From contig JAWDGP010003545.1 of the NCBI GenBank assembly GCA_033675545.1, positions 476,501-540,500 of the forward strand: DNA of 64,000 nt, in the 5' to 3' direction. A program made the position numbers and the translations under genes. The DNA is from Elysia crispata (Eukaryota; Mollusca; Gastropoda; Plakobranchidae). Below the pieces are notes generated by a model that made no database searches, was not told where the DNA came from, and saw only the letters and a program-made list of their open reading frames with translations. Position 1 is the stretch's first letter. Every line of letters begins with the position of its first letter. Below are positions 34,513 to 47,398 of this stretch, one piece after another.

Positions 34513-36268
34513 ACTGATTTATCTATAAAAAATATTATATATGTATTTGAAAAAAAAAAAAAAAAAACGTTTTTTAAACTAGGTAGAAGTCATTCTAAGG
34601 TCAAAGTTCAAAGATCATCGCTTGAGATTTTGAGTTAGTTTTACTTTCCTTATTTTTCACCAAAAACCTTATGCCCAGATTAGGACATTCTGTCCAGCTA
34701 AGCATAGACTTGGTTAACTGGGATCTGAGAATTTGCCCGATAACATAGGCCAGAGATCAAATGAACATTCTATATCACGCCAACAACTTACCCATTGAAC
34801 TGACATTCTAAATACCATGTGATGATCTTTCTATTACTTAGATTAATTTTTATGCTCTCCTTTTTTTTCCTCTAACCTAAACCCTTTGCAGTTATAACTT
34901 ACTTCACAGGGGTGGGCCCAGACAGCTGTTGCTGTCATCAAGACTTTTGCACAAGTGAGAAGGGTATAATTTATTTGCAGTCAGTGAGAAGGGCATAATC
35001 TATTTGCAGTCAGATCCTCTGAAATCAAAGTGATAGGTAGACATAGGATGTGCTGACTGACAAATGGCATTGGATGGCCAGATGGCCTAAATACCTTGAC
35101 TGTTTAGTGGGACAAATAAAGCGCATAAAGAGATAGGAAATCATATTTTCATATGATATGGATGACATTGTCTATGCAGCAGTGCAAGAGCAAAAAGTAA
35201 AAAAAATATATCTCGTACTTTTTCTCCGGTTACAGTGATGGATTTTATGTCAAAATTGATTCAATCAAGCAATCATTCCCTTCCCCACCTCTCTGTTAAA
35301 CCAGCTTCTTCTTGATATCCATTGAACACCTAAGATTCACAGTTTAGAATTCAACATAATATCCTCTGAATACAATTTGAAATTAATAGATATATTTCTG
35401 ATTGAGTTATAACACACAAAAAACAACATTGTACGAAAGTACTACTTGAAGACTGCTCTTTTTTTTCATGTTAAACATAAACAGCCTGATATGGCCTCAA
35501 CTTTACAGTCATAAGATTAAGTTATTTAATGATAAAAGTGAGACCATAAAATGCTAACAGGTAAAAAGATCTATAAGTGAAAATGTTAATTGCCATGATC
35601 AAAACCTTGTTTCTAGCTACAGGTCATAACATTTCTATCTTGAGCAACAAACTAATGAACACCTTTGATCTATATCTTGAGTTAGCTGTCCAAATTGACC
35701 CAACTGCGCTTTTCTCAGGTGCTTATCATTTAACTTTTTACATTCCATTTCAAAGTCTTTTTAAAGTGCTATTCCTTGTGGGTTTCAAACAATGCTTAGC
35801 TGGTGAGTGTGGTCTTCATAAGGGGCCGGGACTAAATCAGCAGAGACAGAAATTTTAAGAAAATAAGTAAAGGCAGCTACACAAAATAAACAAAGTCACT
35901 CTTGAAACCACTTCTTGATCTCATATAAAAAATCTTATAACAAAATAATAAACGATAGTATTTTAATCCCCTATTCAAGACACATGGAATGTAAATTTAT
36001 TAATGTTTAAAATCATCTTCTCTTATGCAAGACAAACAAACTCCTGCTGATCTGTGAAGTCAATTGGTGAAATCATATCTATTTACATAAAAAAAAATTT
36101 GCTATATTAAATATCATTTTAGTCAAAAAAATTTCTACATTAAAAATAATTACTGTCAAAAAATACTAATCATTAACACAACCAAAAAGAATAAAATATA
36201 CTGTATATTATCTGAGCATTATCTTTTAAAGACCAGCACAAGCAACATAAAAAAAAGACAATAATTTA
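34513..36268. other. Intergenic between the hAT element and ENPP-A
   Basis: AT-rich; a TTTATT near 35996-36001 gives AATAAA on the minus strand and could end the ENPP-A transcript. Nothing else supported. Confidence 0.45.
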
Positions 36269-39200
36269 TCAAAATTCATCTTCTTCATCTCCTGACAGAA
36301 GGCCAATATGAGCACCATTGTTTCCTCCAAGGATCTCAGAGACATTGATAGGTCTGGCAGTTCTTTTCAGATATCTCCTATTCCTGCATGCCCCAACAGC
36401 AAATACTCCACCAAAAGTTGCTATTATCACCAAGCTCACAAGATCTGCACAAATGAAGAAATGAAAGGTAGGGTTGAGAGTGAGAACACGTCAAGAAATG
36501 AAAAAAAAAAAATTCTAGATGAAGTTAATAACAAAAAGTGAATCAGTCACCTTAATCTCTTGTCACTGTAACCCTCCTTAAATGATAGACCTAAGCTGCA
36601 AGTAGAATAAACATCACACATTAAAAACTTTTAATTCAACACAGACAGCAGAAGAATGATGTGGGTCTGCACCCACCCAGTGCCCTTTGTGGATAATTTT
36701 GACACGAAAGCTGATGCACTTTCACTATGAAACAGATAATAAAAAAAAAACATGAGGAGTGAGGCAAATCTCTCTTGAATGAACTTTCTGCTATTAAAAT
36801 GCTTATTTATTTGATTATTTTAGTAAATTAAGAACTCCTTAGCCATATAAAGCTTTTTCTAATGCTGCCAATGAGTATGTGATACAGAGATAAAAATCTA
36901 GATTTACTAAACACCAACTTTCCAGCTTTGTTTAAAAAAAGAAACAGGCAGAGATAAAGCATTTTACCTTAGGCACATGCTTGTCTATTGGTAATGGTGC
37001 AAACAAATTAGTTGCAACCATTGCCATGTAGACATTCCATCCTTTCTTGAAAGGGAAATAATTTTACCAAAGGGTAATAAGTCATCTTCATTCACATGCA
37101 ATCATTTTCTGTTGTTCTAAACATTGTAATGTGAAATAAAATACTAATACAATAAAAATGACCTAGAGAGATATAACAGGTCCTTCAGGATGAACGTAAA
37201 TTAAGTATAATATACAGGAAAAAAAGCAATTCAAGCCCAGGCATAGAATGTTTAACAGTCAATTTACTTTATTATAGAGAGATTAAAAAATATGCAAAAA
37301 GATTAACAAAAAAAAAAAAAGAAAGTGAAAAGTTGAATCAAAATAGACTACCTCAAATAGGTTAAGAAGTGCAATAAGATTTTCTCAATTTTGAAAAAAA
37401 TTTGTCCAAGTGCACAGAGTAAGACTGAAACTTAAGATGCAGGTGTATACATTTATGGTCAACTTGCCCTCTTTCTTCCCCTCCATCTAAAAAATTATTA
37501 TGAATCATTCAACATCACTATAAAAAGAAAAAGTTTCCTGGCCCAGAAAGAATGAAATGAATTTACTTACATGTCACTAAAGTTATGAAAGTTGTTTCAT
37601 GCTCCTCTTTCAAAAGAAGAGAGACTATATCCATAGAGCCATTGTTGGGGGCAGGGTGGAGGTCTAAAAGATGACACATCAGGGGGTAAAGGTCAACACT
37701 TTTAAATGTTTCCACTTGAAACCCAGACTTGAAAGATGGTCCTGTTGCCATGAAGAAAGGGTGCATATCCTGCTCTTTGTTGTCATATCCATGGGTACCA
37801 GCTACTCCCAAGTATTCAAAGGAAAAAGAGGGCTTATGAGTGAAATGCCATCAAATATTGATAGTTTTCATTTAAAGAAAGATTCAAAATTCAAGCACAC
37901 TTCCAAGGTAATTAAAAAAAATGTTCCAAGCATACAAACTGCTTTGAACTCAGCCACATCATCAAGCACTGACTGATCCAGAAGAAATTCCTCTGTTCAA
38001 TTAATATCAAATCAAATATATGGCCATCGCAGGCACCAAAGATTCTACATAATGTAACATACCTGTATGGCATAGAGTTGATGTGTGCTTTGTAAATAAT
38101 GGATAGCAGTTGGAAATTTTATCCTCACAGGGTTTCTTTTCATTCCCAACACTAAAACGTCTTATAATTCAGAGAGCTTTCCTAAACATTGACTGGGTGT
38201 GATAATCAAGTTTATGTGCAGTATGCGTCAAGTAAAATTTGCCTAAATAAACGTATGCCACAGTACATAATCAAATTTAGTAAACAATTTTAGAGACTGA
38301 GATGCTTACAAGTACAAATGCACAGTCACTTAGCAAAGTACATGAGTTGACATCTATTTCATTTGAAGTTGACTGTTAAATAAGTAGTGGGATACCGTAC
38401 TGACATTTAAGTACCAAAGATGTGAGTGTAGGCAAAACAGATCTGCAATATAAATGACTTTTCATACATTGTAACATGGGTTACAAGAACCGGTTTGGTT
38501 TACAAACAGAGCTTTGATATGACATTATCTGAAGTTCTAAATCAAATAAAGTGTGAAACACAAGGTTAGCAGTTAGTCTGACTAACAAGACTGGATTAGT
38601 TTGTTTTTGTGTATCTAGAGGGGATATTTGTTGCTAGCACAATCAGATATTTTCTTTCTTTATAATAGTTTTATTATAAGATATTGTTTGCTTTTCTATT
38701 TCTTATTTTACCCCAAAATTTGAGGAAAAAAGGAAAACAATTAAACAAAAAAGAATTGAGAGAAAATCTCCCTAAACCAATGTACATATGTCTAGCTATT
38801 AGAAGGCTATCCCAAGCTGTCCAGATTTAAACAGTAACTGCTGTACGTTTAATTCTGCAAAGACACATTAAAAGTTGCAAGGCCTGTTTTTAAATGAAAG
38901 TGACAGCATGCTGACATTCAAACATTCAGAGACAAAAAAAAACCTCAAATGCAACTGTAGCCTCAAAAAAGTTACCTACTAAAGTAAAATTTGTCAGGAG
39001 CTCACCTAACTTAAATTCATCATCACTCATTTTGCTGATAAAGCTGTAAGTCAGATCAGCGATAGCTACAATAGGTGTAACTCTTCTATTGTTTCTGTAA
39101 TGCAGTCTCTGTGGGATCTCATTTTTATAGTAGACAGTGAAATTGTGGGTTCTGGAGGCTTCTTTCAGTTTTTTATAAACATAGGTTTCTTGACCTGAGA

Positions 39201-40870
39201 AAAAAAGATAATGGTTCTATATACATGGGCTAACATGAAACAGGAAAGATCCTAATAAGAGGTTAACTAGATGAAAAGACATTTTTGGGTCTAAGAAATG
39301 ATTGAATGATAATTTAGGGAAAAAAGAAAAAAATTAGTATTGTAACCCTATAATATAACTATAGGGTATAGTGTTCATGATAGCCAGGGTAAGACTAGTA
39401 ACTTGGTATTTAATATTTCTACCTTACAAATTTATAAATCTTTCTGAAGACCAGCAAAAATTTTACACAGTTAAATTACTTATTTATTACTCTTTGATTT
39501 TTTTCTAATATCCCCATCTCCATGTAAGCTATTTTCCATCACATTCTGCAAAGGATGCTTGTATTTCAAAAGATTCAAAGAAGAAAATTGAAAACTTATA
39601 CATTAAATTTTGAGGGCTTTACAGAAAACTAACATCCTCAGATCCTGACAGATTTCATCCTTCAATCATCCATGGGAAAACTTAAAAAGATATTGAACTT
39701 CATCTTAAATAACTAACTCCGCACCATCTGTGTTGGTTAAGTAAAATAAATGCAAAAATTGAAGTAATGCCATTCCAGAAAACAAGACAAAGTTTTCTTG
39801 ACATGTATGGCACAAAGTACTCTTATAAAATATTTATAAGTATTTCAAAAAACCAAACTTGTGATTTGATTCTCAAATTGTTTCATTCTGCATTAATGAA
39901 TGCCTAATCTAACAACCCAATTGCACTACTTACCCCCTAATGGAATTAAAGACAGCACTGGAGAATAATGTACAACTCGATAAAGGCTTGGATCAACAAT
40001 GTCATCAAGATGAATCAGTTGATTTTTAGACGTGGGAGCAAAGCCATGATCACTTGTAATTATTACATTTATGTATCCAAACAGGTTCTTCTCTTTTAAT
40101 CTATTAATGAGATAGCCAGTTAATTCATCAGCATATCCTATTAACTTTGTGACATTTTCAGAAGCAGGACCACATGCATGTGCAGTGTGATCTGGCTCAT
40201 TAAAATAAAGCAAGCCAAGGTTAATTGGGTATTCACTTGTGAACCACTTTATCATTGTGTCTATGCGGAACTTGTAGTCTGTCTTTAAATCCCAAGGCAT
40301 GTGGTGAGTTGGTCGAGTAGATTTTATTACATTTTCAGCCCCCCACCACATTATACTTCCACTTCTTCCATGCGTGTTCTGTAACTGATTAGTGACCCAA
40401 ATAGGCTCTACACCAGTGTCATAAAACCTTGGGTCATTTTTTGCATATTTATCTTTATATAATGGCACATACGTTTTATTAAGTTCAGGATCATACATAT
40501 CATTTTCTACAATACCATGGCTTTCTGCATATAGCCCAGTAACAATTGACCAATGATTAGTTAATGTTGATGTTGTGAATACATTAGTCAATCCTTTATA
40601 TGCGTGGACTCCAGTCTTTATGATGTCATCGAAGTTGGGCGTAGCTGTGCGTTTGAGATAGTCCCAACGAAATCCATCGAAAGATACAATCAGGAGAGGA
40701 TATGCTTTAACAAAATGAGATGCCGTTCTGGGAAAAAGCGCCCAACTCAGAAATATTATAGATGTTAGAAATCCACCAAAAAGATATCGAAACTTTGATC
40801 CACACATGCTAAGCATCATGTAAAAACCGCTTTTTAATTCACAGCAGGATCTGGATATAAATTTAGACAT
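36269..40870 (-). CDS. Ecto-nucleotide pyrophosphatase/phosphodiesterase, ENPP4/5-like (ENPP-A)
   Basis: Exons 40870-39934, 39194-39006, 37801-37571 and 36444-36269 join to 1533 nt, encoding 510 residues; all introns are phase 1. A hydrophobic stretch at about 29-46 acts as signal sequence or anchor, preceded by an unusually long N-terminus; a later Met (19, 20 or 22) may be the true start. The alkaline-phosphatase-type domain has metal ligands D65 (SFDGFRW), D227 and H231 (EPDHTAH), D274 and H275 (SDHG) and H379 (GTHGYDN). The nucleophile is T102. A single membrane segment lies at about 454-472 (LVSLVIIATFGGVFAVGAC), with a short acidic tail ending DEEDEF. ENPP4/5 relatives hydrolyse extracellular dinucleotides or NAD-like substrates; the exact substrate cannot be read here. 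The motif after the nucleophile is TLTNHW instead of T-x-PNH. Tandem paralogue of ENPP-B. Confidence 0.92.
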
Positions 40871-41548
40871 AGACTTGATCTATATCAAACTTTTGATTTT
40901 CTTGTTCTAGACATACATTAGCAGATCTTATCTAGAATGAGTCAAAATCGTGAATCGGGGATGAAACACAAGAAATTGGTAAACACAGTATCTCCAATCT
41001 CCCTGAGATTGACTACTTTCTAAGCCTACAGAAAGACGCAAATTTACTGTCACAGAAGATCAAGAAGTTACTAGGTAATAGATGTAGATGGTAGCTGCTA
41101 GCAGTTAGGTCTGTGCACTCCGCTACAATAGTGAGGAAAGATGGTAGGTCCATTAGGCATATTGGGGTGGGGGGGAGGGGGAAAGTGTCCAACGAAGCAG
41201 GGACATAACTCCAACAAACCCATTAGAGTAGTACATCTTATCCACTGAGTAGGTCACCTTGTATTTCCACTTACCTATCACAGGTTCTAAGAGCTAATAT
41301 AGTGTATAGATATCACCCTGAGCCTGCACATAATGTTCGCTTTGAAATTAAGCTACCTTTTTTTCTTTTTCTTTTGTTAAAGACAGTTTCATATTAAATT
41401 AAAAAAAAAAAACAGATAAAATTACGCTTTTTCTTTTAATCACAAAATCGTATACCGTGCTCTAGTAAATTTTATACACGATAACTTTATAAATCTACAT
41501 ACACTGTATAATATGATCAAATTGTCTTGATCTATAATAGTAGTTACT

Positions 41549-41788
<240 letters not shown>

Positions 41789-41799
41789 AAAACTGTCGT

Positions 41800-43720
41800 T
41801 TTGACAACATGACAATTTAGAAGACTTTTTTTAAATGACGTCTGTGTAAAGAAAGTGGAAACATTTTCCTAATTATGAAGTTCTACAACTTAATATCAAA
41901 ATGCAAGGAGTTAAAGAAAAAAAAAAAGGGAAGATCGACGTACAAGTTTGTAACAAACACCCAAATGAATTCAAGCTTGGCGGTCATAATCTCGCTCCTT
42001 CTTACCGCCCCTTGTCTCACCCACTTTACAATGCTAATACTAATAGTCTGAGAATCACATCTGTTTTGATGAATGAACCCAGTAAGATTTTGAAGTTCTA
42101 GACGCTCAATCCAGAGAATTATTTTTTTAAAGGGCAAAATAAGAAATTTAATCCATCTTTAGGTGCTAATAACTCTGAATCAAAAGAGAATCAATCGGCC
42201 CTTTCACTTCATGTCAGTAAATGGGGATCAAGCGATTAGAACAATAACAAAATACATTTTCACTCCTTTTAAGAATAATTTAAACGTTTCCGGAGTATGT
42301 TACGAATTCTCATAATACTCGATCTAGACTGTAGATATCTTAAAGAGAATCCAGAAGAAAGTAGAATGTGTTAAAAATCAAATCTATCTAGAATCTAGAT
42401 CAAAGATTTTGATTACTGTTATGACTCGAATCTAGACCTAGATCTAGATATACGGTTTAGATCGCGATAAATATTGAATTTCCATTCTTTTTAATTAATT
42501 ATTCAACATTTAATCTTTCCTTACATTCTGGATCAATTAAATTTGAAATCTAACAGGTTCTGCCTAGTTTTTTACCTACATACATGTAGGCCTATTGATT
42601 TTATTATCAGGAACAAAATTCTCCTGACTATAATTCTAAGATGAAATTGACTCAGATTCCGATTGATTTTGATGCAATTTGCAATATTTTATTAGTTTTT
42701 AATTGATTATTTTTCATGTAATGCCGTGTAACATTAGTGAGACTAAAGGTAGCCATAAACGGTTTAGTGGGGCGCGGCGGGCAGGTACTATCCAGTTGAC
42801 CCGAGGTGATTTTATTTCACAAACGAGCGTCACAGCAGAACTTTAAAATGGAACTCCCCATACTCTCACCACTGTTACTCTCTTTCTATTCCGTTCACTG
42901 CATCAGATCGGCTTCGCTAAAATTATATTTTCACAATTCTTTGTTTTTGTTTCGGATCGGATGTACTGTAGAATAATCCCAAAACAGTTTTCAATTCGTT
43001 TTCCTTTAACGTTTCTAAACAGTTATAGGTTGAAAATCTTACACTGCTTCTAATCTGATAACCCGGTTTTTTTTTGTTTTTTTTTTGTGGGTTTTTTTTT
43101 TTTTTTAAGAAAAGAAGACATTAATGATCAATTTTGAAAGAAAAATAATTAAGATTGTCAGCTTCTTTGGAAGATCTAGGTCTAAATCTTAATCTAGGTC
43201 TACATTTGTTAAAAAAAAAAAATTATAAAAGTGCCATACAAATGATAGTATGGTTGGCCGAGCTTTTTTTATACGGTAAGTACATGTACAACTTTTACTT
43301 CCAAAGAGAGATGTACTATGAGTTTCTGCGTATGACACGTCTTCAATAGAGCCCATTTTTTCTTTTTTTTTGCTTCTAAAGAGATATATGATAAATTTCT
43401 GTAAGTAGTCGCAATGATTTTTCACACTTCTTGGTTAATTGCTTGAACGTCCAAGTTCATGCTCGTGTCTTGGGAGATTTTTCAAACATTTAGTTATTTA
43501 CAGCTTCGTGGACAAAACACCCTGGTACCTTGATCAGAAATGAGACCGCAAGAAGTTAAAGTATGTAAAATGATTTTGAAATAAGCGCACAAAAATAAGA
43601 CAGACAATTAGAATCAGATTATATGAGGAGGTGTTCCTGTGAAATAACTAATATTCCCCCCTTTCCCTGGTTTTTGGTTGGTTTATGATTGACATACCGC
43701 GTCCACAACATAAATATTTC
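41800..43720. other. Intergenic upstream of ENPP-A, no gene seen
   Basis: AT-rich, with several GATCTA-type hexamers near 42.3-42.45 kb and poly-T near 43.07-43.11 kb. No supported gene. Confidence 0.5.
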
Positions 43721-45073
43721 AGATGTTTTGCATACATCAAACATAAGCCACCATCGGGCAGGGTGGAGCTGAAAAGACGAGGCTCTCAACTCAACAACCA
43801 ACGATGTGGGGCTCGAACCCGCGAAGAAGGTGTCCATGTTTCCTCAAAATATCAAAGTAAGTTAGTATCGATTTGTACTTATTTTGAACAAAGCAAATCT
43901 ATCCTTGGTGCTTTGTGCAAGGTGAGATCCCATACTCACCCCTACGAAAACGTGCTTGTATGTTTCTTGTATTATATAGGCCTACGCCTTCCTCAGGCCG
44001 TAATCTCAGGCCTTTTTTCATATCAGACTTAAGCCCCTGTCGAGCAAGGCTAAACTAAAAGATGAGGCCTTAAACTCACCTTCACTTCAAAGCGGACTCT
44101 AACCCCACAATCACTTTTGCAATCACAAAACTGAACTAGTGCAAGTAAATACATACCAAACAACAAAAATGATATTGGATTTAACAGATTATTTCAACCA
44201 AGTTTTATTACTTGCCGTTTTAATGACAGCAATAGTTATACGGTGATATAAAAACAGTTAGAGGCCTTAGCTAAAACGAAAATTTAAACTGCTTAGATCT
44301 AATGAATTTAGAACAGGCATTACAAAAATTATCAATTTTTATCAGAATACTGCTTTGAGGAAAATTGTATTACTAAATCCAGCAGCTGAATGCAACCTAA
44401 CATTTGATATAGAATGTAGCATACTCGAAGGGTTAGCCCTTGATTAAATAATTATGACAAATCAAATTCTAAAGCAAAATTATTCAAAACCAGTTGTAAA
44501 AAATGACATGGAACATTAAACAATGAATTTAGAAATAAAATTTAGTTCTTGTTAGCTTGTTGTTTGATATATCCCATACACACCACGGCTTACGCAGGCT
44601 TTTTTTGCATATCAAGAAAAGTCCCAGCCAAGCACAGCTGAAATGAGAAGATGAGGCCCTAAACCCATCTACCGGCGAGGTAACATCTAATGGATAACTC
44701 TGACGGCACTTATAAGAACAGATCTCAAAACGAGGTTATTAACAATACAAGACCACCCCACTGATATGAAAGTTATTTTACAATTTTGCACATGTTTCTG
44801 AAAAATTCTAGGTAGGCGAAAATGTGACACCGGTATTTTTTATACGACCCCGGTGCAAAAAAAATTCATTGAGCTCAACTAATTATGGCTTTGAGATCAT
44901 GAAATCAAGCAATGGAGACGAAAGCTAGGACCCGAATCGGGAAATATGAGACTGTCTTAAATCACTGTTTGTCGTCGTCGTCAAGGAGATTATAAACTCC
45001 CCCCCCCCCCCCACCTCCTCTAATATTCATTCCCCTTTTCCTCCCTTTACCTCCTATCCCTTCTCCCACATTG

Positions 45074-45074
45074 C

Positions 45075-45105
<31 letters not shown>

Positions 45106-45115
45106 AAAAAAAAAA
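45074..45115. repeat. Poly-C followed by poly-A
   Basis: A run of more than 20 C directly followed by about 20 A; a shorter C run lies at 45000-45011. Confidence 0.95.
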
Positions 45116-45263
45116 TGCGCCCAACCGCCATAACCTATTGCTCCTTAGTTGGTGTATAACAAGAAAAAATAACTACTATGCAAGGAATGAGCTTAGAACT
45201 AAAATGTCAATGTAACTGTAAGTGTTGAAATGAAGTCTGCAAATTAAAAGATAAACATATTAT

Positions 45264-45339
45264 TCAGCTCTTCACTCCGGGACGGGGGCTCAACTGAATG
45301 TTATTTTTAATTTGCCCCCGTCCCGCAGTGAAGAGCTGA
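45264..45339. repeat. Long near-perfect hairpin (26-bp arms, 24-nt loop)
   Basis: The left arm 45264-45289 (TCAGCTCTTCACTCCGGGAC…) and right arm 45314-45339 (GCCCCCGTCCCGCAGTGAAG…) are reverse complements with a single mismatch. The arms are GC-rich in an AT-rich setting and are made of the local repeat-family sequence in head-to-head orientation. Confidence 0.95.
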
Positions 45340-46190
45340 GTATTTTAGCCTCCATCAAGCGTGATAAAATTGACCCCGTCGGGCAATAGATTATGTAAAT
45401 CGAATGTTTTACCGACTGAGCTATTTGAAGCTTTGAACAAAGTAAATGTAACATATCGTTAGTTTTATGTGTGATTTACTCGTTTAATTCACATAAAGAA
45501 GAAAACCGCATGGAAGAGAGAAAGTTTTGGACATAATTTGTTAAAATAGACGTTTGGAAACAGCCTGAAAAAAAATATTAAAACAATTTACATCATTCGC
45601 TTCAATATCCCACAGTCCCGCAAACTCTAACCGCTGTGAAAGTCCCGAGAGTTGCCACCTTAATCCATGCTGACATATCAGAACCCTGCTACGATTTTTG
45701 AGCACCAAACCAAAATTGAGGGAAGCAACAATGATTAAAGTAACTGTGGGGGAAAGCGCCGCCAAATTGAAATAAAAAAAAGAGCAAGTCAGCTCACAAC
45801 TAAGAGGTAGTAAATCTGAACTGACAACTTTTTCTCGCCTTTATTTTCCAACCTTGATTTTCCTACTGCTACAGAAAGTGCAGAGCTGAAAAAAAAAAAA
45901 AAATCACCGACAACAACAAAAACCGCAAAGTAAAGGAGCGCTTGAAAACTTACGTAGTAAAAATATCGACCAGCAAAAAAGAACGCTTAAACTAACAATT
46001 CATTTTACTCGTCCTCAGAGTAGCATCGTGACGTTGAAATGAAACCTTGAAATTCGACAATAATGTGAGAATTGAAGAATCTGGGCCAACTAGCTGCACC
46101 AAAATCGTTTAGGACTCGCAGGATGAGAAGCTAGTGAAACTGACTTTTGAAAAAAAAAACCACCAATGCCTTCTCCCCCATCCAAGCCCT

Positions 46191-46313
<123 letters not shown>

Positions 46314-47321
46314 TCTTCCCCATCCGCCCCTGTCCCTGTCCCCACACCTCTTTTTTTCCCCATTCCAAGTAATAAACCATTTAAAAAAAATTGAAACATG
46401 TATTCCCTTTAACTCATAGTAAAGATTTAAAAAAAGATTAATAGGCGCACCTTTCCAAGTTTACTATTGTACAAGCACAAGTTGAGGTACGGCTTAGTAA
46501 CATGCAGGTGAGTTATGTGCTGCAAGCATGCGCAAAAAAGAAAGAAAGAAAAAAAAATAGAGCAATGCCAATACAACTTGGTGAACGGATATGCGCAGCT
46601 GGTCAAGGATCAATATTTTGATTCCCTCTGCCTTCAAAGGCATGAATGTGTCGAAAAAATAGGTAGATCTATAAAGTTAATTTAGTCTTACACTAAAAGA
46701 TTTAGCCCCCCCCCCCCCTAAAAATTGACCATTAATAGATAATTAGTAGACTACACAGGAACCATTTCAAAACTACTTTACGGAGAAAACGAAGTTCTGA
46801 ACTCACACGGAAGATGTCCTCAAGAGACACGAGTTACCTGTTGAAATTTTAATGATTCAACTCGAAAAACCTCAAGACAATTAAAAAAAACAAACAAACA
46901 TCTTTCTATCCGCTTTACATGAGGCTAAAATAAAAAAAAGAACAATGAAGGAGTGGTATCCAGGACGTTGGCTTGGTGAGTTCGGTCGCCAAAATACTGA
47001 TATACAACTGAAAGTAAAAAAACTGATAAGAAACCTTGTTGACAGAATACAAATACGAAAAAGCCTCTGCCGATTCTCGCCATAAAAATTAAATTATACT
47101 TACCAAAGCGCACGTTCAAAGAAAAGGCAGAATTTAAAAATATAAAATAAAATATAATGATACTAAAAACCGTTGTGCACTGTCTCAAATCAAAGACCCA
47201 GTGCATAAAACTTAAACACACTCATTTTTTCAGGGTCTCCACGAAAACTATATATCAATATCCCTCCCCTGAAGACAAACTGTACATAATAATTTGTGGA
47301 AAATGACAACCGATAAGTGTT

Positions 47322-47323
<2 letters not shown>

Positions 47324-47391
<68 letters not shown>
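47324..47391. repeat. (AT)n microsatellite
   Basis: About 68 bp of perfect AT dinucleotides. Confidence 0.97.

Positions 47392-47398
<7 letters not shown>

Noticed and set aside
43800..43830. tRNA-like T-loop (GGGTTCGAGCCCC, minus strand)
   Set aside because: No acceptor stem, anticodon arm or A-box at the right distance, so no tRNA gene is called.
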